From a virus, in the IMG/VR virus record IMGVR_UViG_3300046692_000421, positions 1 through 23,504 of that record: DNA of 23,504 bases; one strand, written 5' to 3'. Made by a program: the position numbers and the translations under genes. Shown here one piece after another: positions 11,607 to 18,339 of the stretch (its first letter is position 1; each line of letters starts with the position of its first letter). The notes below the pieces were generated by a model. That model was not told the origin of the DNA and ran no database searches. It was given only the letters and a program-made list of their open reading frames with translations.

Positions 11607-13255
11607 AGATCCATAACGTAGCTCAGGGCAGCGCTGAATGGCACGCCCTCCGCGCCAAGTACTTCACCGCCTCCGAAGCCCCGGCAATGATGGGCGCTTC
11701 GAAGTTTCAAAGCCGCACCGATCTGCTGACCTCGAAGAAAACCGGCATCGCGCCAGAGGTAACGCCGAATCAGCAGCGCATCTTCGACAAAGGCCACGCC
11801 ACCGAAGCATCGGCCCGCCCCTTGGTTGAGGTGAAGATCGGCGAGGAGCTCTACCCAATCGTCGGTACCAGCGGCAACCTATTGGCCTCGATGGACGGCG
11901 CGACGATGCTCGGCGATACGCTGTTTGAGCACAAACTCTGGAATGAGTCGCTCGTCGCCCAGGTGCGCGCCGAACAGCTCGATCCGCATTACTACTGGCA
12001 GCTTGAGCAACAGCTGCTGGTGAGCGGCGCAGAACGTGTGATCTTTGTCTGCTCCGACGGCACCGAGCAAAACTTCGTTTCGATGGAGTATCGCCCCGTC
12101 GCTGGGCGTGCTGAGCAACTGGTCGAAGGGTGGAAGCAGTTCGAAGCCGACCTTGCCTCTTTCGAAATGGCTGACGCGCCATCTATTGTCGTCGGCAAAG
12201 CACCTGACGAGCTGCCTGCGTTGCGCATTGAGCTGACCGGCATGGTGACTCAGAGCAACCTCAAGGTGTTCGAGGACTCGGCGCTAGCGGTCATCGACTC
12301 CGTGAAAACTACGCTGACGACTGATCAGGACTTCGCCGACGCCAAGAAAGCCGTTAAGTGGTGCGTCGACGTAGAAGACGCTGTAGCTGCCGCGAAAAAG
12401 CAGGCGCTGTCGCAGACCCAAACCATCGACCAACTGTTTTCCTCGTTGGATCGAATCAGCGCACATGCCCGCGAAACTCGGCTGAAGGTCGACAAGCTCG
12501 TCAAGGCTCAAGAGCTGCTGGTGAAGACCAACATCAAGCAGAAAGCTGAAAATGCCCTGGCTGAGCACGTCGCCGCCATCAACAAAACTCTTGGTCGCGT
12601 TGTGCTGCAACCGGTGGCGTCTGACTTTGCCGGCGCGATGAAAAACAAGCGCACCATCGCCAGCCTGCAAGATGCGGTAGACACCGAGCTGGCCCGCGCG
12701 AAGATCGACGCCAGCCAAAAGGCCGACGCGATCCGCCTCAACCTCGCCAGCCTGGCTGAGCTGGCCGTCGACCACAACTTCCTGTTCAACGACATTCAGC
12801 AGCTGGTCATGAAGGCCAACGATGACCTGGTGACGTTGATCAAGGTCCGCATAGACGAGCACAAGAAAGCCGAGGAGGACCGGCTGGAGAAGCAGCGCCA
12901 GCAGATCCGCGAGGAAGAAGCGAAAAAGCTCGCCGATGCTGAAGCCGCGAGGGTTGCTGAGCAAAATAAGGCCGCTGAGCAAGCAGCACCCGCCCCATCG
13001 GCTTCGACGCCAACGCCTAAACCCCAAACTGCTGCGCGGGTATCGACGGTCGCGCCATCAGCCAAAGTGCCGCCGAAGCCGACGAAGATGGAAGCCCATG
13101 TGCCAGACCTGTCAGTCCTGGTCAAAGCCGTCTATGAAGGCCGGGCGCCTCTCTCTGTGCTCACCGTCAACTGGGGTGCGCTCGACGACCTCGTTCACAT
13201 CCACGGCGAAGAGTTCAGCATGGACGGGGTCGTCCTGCAGCAGGTGGCAGCATGA
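11603..13255 (+). CDS. YqaJ-type viral exonuclease with long coiled-coil extension
   Basis: A 550-residue protein whose ATG overlaps the recT stop and follows AGGAGAG. Residues 1-~210 are a YqaJ/lambda-Exo-like PD-(D/E)XK nuclease: GSAEWHALRAKYFTASEAPAMMG, then FDKGHATEASARPLVE (Glu), LLASMDGA (metal-binding Asp) and LFEHKLW (ExK). The nuclease would resect 5' strands to load RecT. Residues ~220-480 are a long helical, coiled-coil region rich in Ala/Lys/Glu, then a Pro/Ala linker (~485-520) and a short C-terminal domain. The tail more than doubles the usual nuclease length; it may be a multimer or partner-binding module or an old fusion. Confidence 0.88.
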   Translation: MKIHNVAQGSAEWHALRAKYFTASEAPAMMGASKFQSRTDLLTSKKTGIAPEVTPNQQRIFDKGHATEASARPLVEVKIGEELYPIVGTSGNLLASMDGATMLGDTLFEHKLWNESLVAQVRAEQLDPHYYWQLEQQLLVSGAERVIFVCSDGTEQNFVSMEYRPVAGRAEQLVEGWKQFEADLASFEMADAPSIVVGKAPDELPALRIELTGMVTQSNLKVFEDSALAVIDSVKTTLTTDQDFADAKKAVKWCVDVEDAVAAAKKQALSQTQTIDQLFSSLDRISAHARETRLKVDKLVKAQELLVKTNIKQKAENALAEHVAAINKTLGRVVLQPVASDFAGAMKNKRTIASLQDAVDTELARAKIDASQKADAIRLNLASLAELAVDHNFLFNDIQQLVMKANDDLVTLIKVRIDEHKKAEEDRLEKQRQQIREEEAKKLADAEAARVAEQNKAAEQAAPAPSASTPTPKPQTAARVSTVAPSAKVPPKPTKMEAHVPDLSVLVKAVYEGRAPLSVLTVNWGALDDLVHIHGEEFSMDGVVLQQVAA

Positions 13256-13866
13256 TCAGCCTCGAGCTGAGCATGGTCCGCCACAACCAGCCGAAGTCGG
13301 CCGAGCTCGCCGCAGCGATGGATGAGTATCTTCGTCGCGGTGGCCAGGTATCAGAGGTCGCAGGGCCTATTCCGGCTCCACGGCCATACGGGTACCGTAC
13401 TGCTCCCGCCCCAGTCGAATCGCCAGATCGCAAGCCGCTTCCGCCGCGTCGCAGCAAAAAGGAATCGATGCAGCATCTGCGCATTGTTCCGGACATCGAG
13501 GAGGCTCAGGCCAAGCCGGTGAAGCCGAAGACGCCACCGGCTGACTTGGATCGTGTTCGCGATCTGGCCAAGACGCTCTCGCAGGGCGAAGTCGCCGAAC
13601 TCACTGGAATCAGCCGCAAGCAGCTCTACACCATGGCGCGAGCTTACGGCTTCGAATTCCAGCGGGCTGCCAATGGCGGGGCCGCGAACCTGGTGCACAA
13701 CCAGAGTGACCCCGCGAAAGATGCCAGGAATGTCGAGCGCATCAAAGCCCTTCGCGATATCGGTGTAAGCCAGCGCAAGGCCGCCCAGCACATGGGCATT
13801 AGCACCAAGTATTTCCGCAGGCTTGTTCGTGACCACAAGATCGAATACCCGGCGACCAAAAGGTGA
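13252..13866 (+). CDS. Double helix-turn-helix phage protein
   Basis: A 204-residue protein, ATG overlapping the nuclease stop (ATGA). A Pro-rich, basic middle (residues ~36-98) leads to two HTH units: ~110-132 (SQGEVAELTGISRKQLYTMA) and ~171-193 (GVSQRKAAQHMGISTKYFRR). Both resemble Fis/resolvase-type DNA-binding helices. The protein probably binds DNA as an early regulator or as an accessory factor of the recombination genes; the target is unknown. No catalytic domain accompanies the HTHs, so it is not a recombinase itself. Confidence 0.72.
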   Translation: MISLELSMVRHNQPKSAELAAAMDEYLRRGGQVSEVAGPIPAPRPYGYRTAPAPVESPDRKPLPPRRSKKESMQHLRIVPDIEEAQAKPVKPKTPPADLDRVRDLAKTLSQGEVAELTGISRKQLYTMARAYGFEFQRAANGGAANLVHNQSDPAKDARNVERIKALRDIGVSQRKAAQHMGISTKYFRRLVRDHKIEYPATKR

Positions 13867-13957
13867 AGCGCGTCTTCAAGGCGCCACAGCAGCGCAAGCG
13901 AAACCCACAACACCACCTCCCACCAAGCGGGCTGCAGCCCATCTCGGAGAAAGCACC

Positions 13958-14305
13958 ATGCCTACCCCAACAGATACCACCGAGTTCTTCGAAGAACTGA
14001 ATGGTGGCGCCTTCGCAAGTCAGATAGGTCACGCCCTTTCAGAAGTCGCCGCTGGCGTCGTCGATCACGGTAAGGCAGGGAAGCTGGTCATCACCCTGGA
14101 CTTCAGTCAGATCGGTGAATCCCACCAAGTGAAGATTAAGCACAAGCTCGACTACAAGGTCCCGACCAAGCGCGGCACCCGTAGCGAGAACACCAGCCTC
14201 GACACGCCGATGCACGTCGGCACTGGCGGCAAGATCTCGCTGTTTCAGGAAAAGCACGATCAGCTGTTCACCCGCGACGAAGCGCCAATCAAACCGCGCG
14301 ACTGA
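13958..14305 (+). CDS. 115-residue conserved-type phage protein before DUF2303
   Basis: Start ATG 13958 with GGAGA nine bases upstream. MPTPTDTTEFFEELNGGAFA..., then helix FASQIGHALSEVAAGVVDHG, strands KLVITLDFSQIG and HQVKIKHKLDYKVP, and a polar tail. The strand pairs suggest a small alpha/beta fold. Genes of this size often precede DUF2303 genes in phage early operons; the two may act together. No function known to me. Confidence 0.7.
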   Translation: MPTPTDTTEFFEELNGGAFASQIGHALSEVAAGVVDHGKAGKLVITLDFSQIGESHQVKIKHKLDYKVPTKRGTRSENTSLDTPMHVGTGGKISLFQEKHDQLFTRDEAPIKPRD

Positions 14306-14346
14306 CCTTCCCACTGTATCCCCTCCCTCACGAAGAGAACTGACGA

Positions 14347-15159
14347 ATGTCACTGACCAAAGAAGCGATTCAACTCATCACCGACACCGCGCTGGAAGCC
14401 ACCGGCAAGTCGCTGCCAACCTTCACGCCCACCGCCATTTTGCCAGAAGGCGCAAAAGTGCTGGAGCTGGAGAAATTCCAGGCAGGCCGCAGCCGCTTCC
14501 GTGGCACCTACTCCACTCACGCCTTAGCCGATTTCAGTGCTTACGTGGCAGATCGCGCCGAAGCTGGCGCCCGCGGATTCATCAATCAGGACGAGATGAG
14601 CTGCGTTCTGCTGTTCAACCTTGGCACAACTGAGGAGCCAGGCCACGCCGACGACCGCGCAGTTCTAAAGCTCAAAGCAACTGCCGGTTACGCCGCCGCA
14701 CAGGCGATCTCTGACAGCCGCCTGAGTCAGAAAGACCTCAGCGACTGGATCGAAGACTGGCACCAGTACCTGACGCCGGTGGACGACGACGGCAAGGCTA
14801 TCCCAGTGGCCAAGGCCATTGCTGCCGTGCGTACCATAACCGTCAAGGCGACCAGCGAGTCGGAGACCACCGTCGGCGACACCAGCGCCAGCCGTAGCGC
14901 CATGGACAAGATCGAGGCACGCAGCAAAGAAACACTGCCGGCGGCCCTGCAGTTCCACGTTGTTCCGTTTGAAGGCCTGACCGAGCAGTTGATCACCCTG
15001 CGTATTTCGGTGATCACCAGCGGTTCGGTACCGGTGCTGAAGCTGCGCTGGGTCGGCGAGGAAGTTCAGCGCGAGGCGATCGCTCAAGAGTTCAAGGCGG
15101 TGCTTGAAAAAAGTATAGAAGCTACTGCAAAACTTTCTCTCGGTAGTTTCACCATTTGA
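14347..15159 (+). CDS. DUF2303 (YfdQ-like) protein
   Basis: A 270-residue protein. The opening AIQLITDTALEATGKSLPTF, the block KFQAGRSRFRGTYSTHALADFSAYV (~43-67), VLLFNLGTTEEPGHADDRAVLKL and SQKDLSDWIEDWHQYLTPV fit the DUF2303 family represented by E. coli prophage YfdQ. Family length is about the same. The function is unknown; it is an early, non-structural phage protein. RBS is weak (GAAGAGAAC). A hairpin follows the stop and the strand of genes then switches. Confidence 0.82.
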   Translation: MSLTKEAIQLITDTALEATGKSLPTFTPTAILPEGAKVLELEKFQAGRSRFRGTYSTHALADFSAYVADRAEAGARGFINQDEMSCVLLFNLGTTEEPGHADDRAVLKLKATAGYAAAQAISDSRLSQKDLSDWIEDWHQYLTPVDDDGKAIPVAKAIAAVRTITVKATSESETTVGDTSASRSAMDKIEARSKETLPAALQFHVVPFEGLTEQLITLRISVITSGSVPVLKLRWVGEEVQREAIAQEFKAVLEKSIEATAKLSLGSFTI

Positions 15160-15165
15160 ACCCGG

Positions 15166-15194
15166 GCGTGCGCGGGGATGTTCCTCACGCACGC
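15166..15194. other. Hairpin between convergent genes
   Basis: GCGTGCG (15166-15172) pairs with CGCACGC (15188-15194), with inner GGGA/TCCT pairing. It stands between the DUF2303 stop and the stop of the minus-strand membrane gene. Neither strand shows a T-tract, so it is at best an imperfect bidirectional terminator. Confidence 0.5.
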
Positions 15195-15204
15195 ACTATC
15201 CTTA

Positions 15205-15924
15205 CTACGAACATCTGCCTAATGAAGGCTTTACTGTCAGCGAAGACTCGATATCCATGACTACAATGTTTGAGCTAAAGCATTCTACCACTATATATTT
15301 TCCCGAAACTACGCCAGCCAAAACACCAGATACCTTCCCATCACCAGTGATCACAACTGGCAGCCCGGTGTCACCGTTCTTGATTGAGTTTGCTTGCCCA
15401 GAAGCGTCGAAGTAGGGCAGTGCCCCAAACGCCATAACTAGTCCAATTATCCCGGAAACGCAAACCGTTTTGACAGGGGCATTCTCGAAATACAATTTGG
15501 CAGCCCATGAAATAAGAGCAACACTGGCGCCTAAGGGCACGAGTTTCATCCCCAAGATAAGAAGTGGGGATCCATTTAAATTGCCTCCCAAAAAGCCAAC
15601 AATAAAGACTATGACCATTATGACTACGGATGCGAAGGGCAGATAACTACTCATCCCTTCACGCAAACTATCTGAGTTTGGAAACCAAATAAACATCAAG
15701 AAGGTGCAAAGTACGCATACCGTAGCTAAAGGCAGTCCATCTCTAACTAGCGTTTGAGTGTCAATGAGCCCTAATACCCATACGGCTTTCAGCTCAGAAA
15801 ACAAAAAATAAGTTTGAGAAAAACCTGCGATATATGCCAAACCTAAAAGTACACCAAAGCAACTTACCAACTTACCCAGCTTGTCCAGCAAATGGCCGTA
15901 TTTGTCAGCTCCATCGATATCCAC
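15205..15924 (-). CDS. Five-TM membrane protein, accessory
   Basis: A 239-residue protein, GTG start at 15922-15924 with AAGGAAG and GGAAG upstream. Hydrophobic segments at ~17-37, ~64-82, ~95-113, ~121-142 and ~151-170 predict five membrane spans. The last ~65 residues (NGDTGLPVVITGDGKVSGVLAG...) look like a small beta-rich soluble domain. The coding DNA is visibly AT-richer than the flanking operon and runs against it, signs of recent acquisition. A membrane effector or superinfection-exclusion role is possible but not shown. I recognise no family. The A+T-rich stretch before the start (AATTTATACA) may hold its promoter. Confidence 0.72.
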   Translation of the reverse strand: MDIDGADKYGHLLDKLGKLVSCFGVLLGLAYIAGFSQTYFLFSELKAVWVLGLIDTQTLVRDGLPLATVCVLCTFLMFIWFPNSDSLREGMSSYLPFASVVIMVIVFIVGFLGGNLNGSPLLILGMKLVPLGASVALISWAAKLYFENAPVKTVCVSGIIGLVMAFGALPYFDASGQANSIKNGDTGLPVVITGDGKVSGVLAGVVSGKYIVVECFSSNIVVMDIESSLTVKPSLGRCS

Positions 15925-16014
15925 GCTTCCGCTTCCTTGTATAAATTAGGGCTATGCGCAGTATGGATTGTGTCACTTTGAAATACCAACCGTGAGCTTC
16001 ATCACAGCAGCGCA

Positions 16015-16233
16015 TCAGCTGCCTTCCCCACCGCCGAAATCAAGCGCATCAGCTGCAACCTCGATCTCTCGGATAGCGGCAACAACAGACGGCGATACGC
16101 TCTTAGGCAGAAGCGTCAGCGACCCAATTGCCTGCTCGCAAAGCTCATCGACATCAACGTGAAGCTCGCGCGCTGCGTTCAGTACAGCTTCAAGCGCGAT
16201 AGATAGCGCCAATTCCCGGTTTTCACTCATCAC
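16015..16233 (-). CDS. Small helical protein, paralogue A
   Basis: A 72-residue protein (MMSENRELALSIALEAVLNA...). It aligns along its length with the 67-residue product at 16564-16767: MSE-start, A-L-x-A-V-L-x-x-A-R, (V/L)DEL, and closing E-V-A-x-DALDF. RBS AAAGGA upstream. A 14-bp direct repeat AGCGCATCAGCTGC (16009-16022 and 16043-16056) overlaps its stop, so the C-terminus may have been altered by a small duplication. Function unknown. Confidence 0.68.
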   Translation of the reverse strand: MMSENRELALSIALEAVLNAARELHVDVDELCEQAIGSLTLLPKSVSPSVVAAIREIEVAADALDFGGGEGS

Positions 16234-16266
16234 TCTGCATCCTTTCAGTTAATGTAGGTGTCGGCC

Positions 16267-16488
16267 TCAGGGGCGCGGCCCCCAGATCGGAGATGGGACG
16301 TTCCGCAAGGCCAATTGCCAGGCAACGGTGGCTTTACGCTGACGCACATCCGCTTGGTTCCACGCCTCTCCGCTTGTTGTCCCTTGCCTGACAAGATCGC
16401 GAACCGAGTTAAGCGCGAGGCGTAATTCCGCTGCCGCTGCGCTGACTTCCGGGCAGTGTCTGTTGTTGATCTGTGTGATGAGTGCCAT
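16267..16488 (-). CDS. 73-residue small protein between the paralogues
   Basis: Start ATG 16486-16488 with GAGGA nine bases upstream. MALITQINNRHCPEVSAAAA... is largely helical with AELRLALNSVRDLVRQG, then ATVAWQLALRN. It differs from its two neighbours, which are paralogues of each other. A longer frame on the same strand (opening at 16643) has non-protein-like composition and is rejected. Unknown function. Confidence 0.6.
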   Translation of the reverse strand: MALITQINNRHCPEVSAAAAELRLALNSVRDLVRQGTTSGEAWNQADVRQRKATVAWQLALRNVPSPIWGPRP

Positions 16489-16563
16489 ATCGAAATGTCC
16501 TCGTGACAACCCGTCGACTTCGAGCCCGGTACAAAGGTTTTTAGCACCGGCCTTGATCCGCGA

Positions 16564-16767
16564 TCAACGGTCGAAGTCCAGCGCATCCACCGCCACCTCA
16601 ACCTCATTAACGGCCATCGGCACATGCAGTACATCGTATTCACGGTACTGCAGAAGCTCGTCGGCGGCAGCCTCTGACAGTTCGTCCAGATTCAGCCCCT
16701 GCTTTCTCGCAACGCTCAGTACCGCCTTAAGCGCCAGCAACAGCGCTGTAACCCTTTCCTCGCTCAT
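16564..16767 (-). CDS. Small helical protein, paralogue B
   Basis: A 67-residue protein from ATG 16765-16767, preceded by GGGAGAAGG. MSEERVTALLLALKAVLSVA..., LDELSEAAADELL and EVEVAVDALDFDR match paralogue A in order. It probably heads the three-gene leftward set 16767 to 16015. Such small helical acidic proteins may be DNA mimics or adaptor-like peptides, but nothing here proves it. Confidence 0.68.
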   Translation of the reverse strand: MSEERVTALLLALKAVLSVARKQGLNLDELSEAAADELLQYREYDVLHVPMAVNEVEVAVDALDFDR

Positions 16768-16829
16768 GACCTTCTCCCTTCCTGTGGAGAGGTAAGCGTA
16801 GGCCATTCCCAACCGCATGGAATCGAACC

Positions 16830-16925
16830 ATGAGCCAGCAGCATCAGATTCTGGTTGGCGACTGCATCGAGATGATGCGGACGCTGCCGGACAAGTCAGT
16901 TCACACCTGGGTGACGAGCCCACCC
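16830..16925 (+). pseudogene. 5' fragment of a DNA N6-adenine/N4-cytosine methyltransferase
   Basis: On the plus strand ATG 16830 opens QILVGDCIEMMRTLPDKSVH followed by a T-S-P-P motif. This is the start of phage-type amino-methyltransferases: the LxxGDCxExMxxLPDxSVxxxxTSPPY block with catalytic motif IV (S/D-P-P-Y). After the second Pro (base 16925) the expected Tyr is Thr and the frame ends 12 codons later. The minus-strand gene stop lies at 16930. The rest of the methyltransferase is absent, so it was cut off by insertion or replacement of the neighbouring cargo. Confidence 0.8.
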
Positions 16926-16929
16926 ACTG

Positions 16930-17580
16930 CTAAGGCTTCAGCGATTTCGTCCACCAACGCTTGATCGTCCAAGGGGTTTTGCCGACAGCGCGACCTGAGC
17001 TTGCGCTCCAGCCGCGCCGCACATTGAACTTTGACTCAACCTCATCGTCGTTGTCGGAAAGATGCTGCCTGAAAGAAGTGGAGTTTTCCACTTTGAAAAA
17101 AGCTTCTGTTAACTCATTATCCCAACCAATTAGAAGTTGAGTACGATGGTCTGGTATCGCGTTTCTCCAGTAGTCAGACCCCTGAACGATCTTCACTTTA
17201 TTGGCCAGACTTTCAATCCTACCTAAACCTTCGGCAAGCTCGATTGCAGAATGATGATCAAAAATACTCAGTGCCTCAATTGAAGGGTTCGAAATGGCTT
17301 GACAATATTCTGATAACTCCAAGAACTCCCGGTGAATATCAAGCCTCTCTATAATTAGTGTGTCCAAGGTTCGTACTTTCAACTGGACTGTCTTTATCTG
17401 CGACAGCAGTGTGAAAACAGAGGACGCCACACGGAAAGCAGCCAGCGCTGAAATTCTCTTCTCTCTGGCTTCCGCCGATCTGACCTGACTCCCGTGAAGA
17501 AAAAGAGCCACTGCAACTGCTGCAATCGTGCCCAAGGCAGAAACGAGTGAAATCCAGTCAGAAACGTTGAGTGCAGGCAT
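16930..17580 (-). CDS. TM-anchored accessory protein
   Basis: A 216-residue protein, ATG 17578-17580, with AGAGG about 11 bases upstream. Residues ~9-29 are one N-terminal membrane span (ISLVSALGTIAAVAVALFLH). The rest is a cytoplasmic, helical, charged domain. The layout is that of small membrane-anchored proteins common among phage and plasmid cargo, often exclusion or toxin-type, but no family is recognised. The gene is AT-richer than its surroundings, reversed, and lies directly against the truncated methyltransferase, so it is the likely inserted piece. Confidence 0.7.
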   Translation of the reverse strand: MPALNVSDWISLVSALGTIAAVAVALFLHGSQVRSAEAREKRISALAAFRVASSVFTLLSQIKTVQLKVRTLDTLIIERLDIHREFLELSEYCQAISNPSIEALSIFDHHSAIELAEGLGRIESLANKVKIVQGSDYWRNAIPDHRTQLLIGWDNELTEAFFKVENSTSFRQHLSDNDDEVESKFNVRRGWSASSGRAVGKTPWTIKRWWTKSLKP

Positions 17581-17762
17581 TAATACTTAAACCTCTGTTT
17601 GAATCATTAGTCACACCGCAAAGGCGCCGCAGAGCAGGGTAAATTGGCCGGGCTCATGGCAGGACGAACAGGACGTCCCGTAAGAAGCCGTTCAATAGCT
17701 TAGCGCCCCTCAAGCGGATGTATAGGTACAGGATGTCTGGAAATATAGTTAGCGCTCCGATC

Positions 17763-18293
17763 TCACTGTATGCGACTGAGGTAGAAACCCGGGCCCTTCC
17801 ACAGCTTTAGGTCTGCGACAGGACGGGTCATGTTGTAGATATGACCGTGTCGTGTCGGGAGCTCCTTGTACTCTGCGTTGCCCGCGTTAGCCTCCCAAGA
17901 ACACGCGCAGAACGCCACCCCGTCAAACACATCCAGTACAACGACCCAGTGATCGCCAGCATCAATCGAAGCAATTACCACGTGCCCTTCGCCTAACCCA
18001 GTCTCAAGATCCACCGAAGTCAGCTTCGGCAAGGTCTCGACGGCCACGGTAGATCGCAGGCTGCGAGCAAAGGACTTTGCAAAGACCGAAAGTGCATCAG
18101 GAAAGCGATCAAGCGCTCCTGTGCCGTAACCGCCAAGAAACTCCGTGGTTCGAAACGGCATCCCTTCGATGGCGCGTTGCCAATCAGCCCGTGAAATACC
18201 CTTCCCTGTAACGGCGCGAATCGCATTGGCGACGCTGTAGAGAAAGCAAGACCCGTCGAATTCGCCCTGCGAGTAAATCTTCCTTTTTGCCAT
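17763..18293 (-). CDS. Papain-like cysteine peptidase-type protein
   Basis: A 176-residue protein, ATG 18291-18293 with AGGTGA close upstream. Near the N-terminus SQGEFDGSCFLYSVANAIRA puts Cys16 at the start of a helix, after a Gln (Q9) that could form the oxyanion hole. GDHWVVVLDV places His115 before a beta strand and Asp121 at its end, giving a Cys-His-Asp order typical of C39/papain-like folds. There is no signal peptide. It stands head to head with the C5 methyltransferase, 46 bp apart, and ends the reversed accessory block. It may be a processing peptidase, a deamidase or an effector acting on host proteins. Activity is not proven. Confidence 0.68.
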   Translation of the reverse strand: MAKRKIYSQGEFDGSCFLYSVANAIRAVTGKGISRADWQRAIEGMPFRTTEFLGGYGTGALDRFPDALSVFAKSFARSLRSTVAVETLPKLTSVDLETGLGEGHVVIASIDAGDHWVVVLDVFDGVAFCACSWEANAGNAEYKELPTRHGHIYNMTRPVADLKLWKGPGFYLSRIQ

Positions 18294-18339
18294 CCATCTC
18301 ACCTATTGATTTGTTATCGCCGTATGGCGAGGAGCTTAC

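Noticed and set aside
6408-16275. Shared 14-mer GTCGGCCTCAGGGG near 6410 and 16262, both beside G/C palindromes
   Set aside because: One such GC-rich match is expected by chance in a window this size, and the contexts differ (leader versus gene end).
17655-17702. Short plus-strand frame MAGRTGRPVRSRSIA as a remnant of the methyltransferase or a terminase start
   Set aside because: Too short to assign; no methyltransferase motif can be recognised in it.
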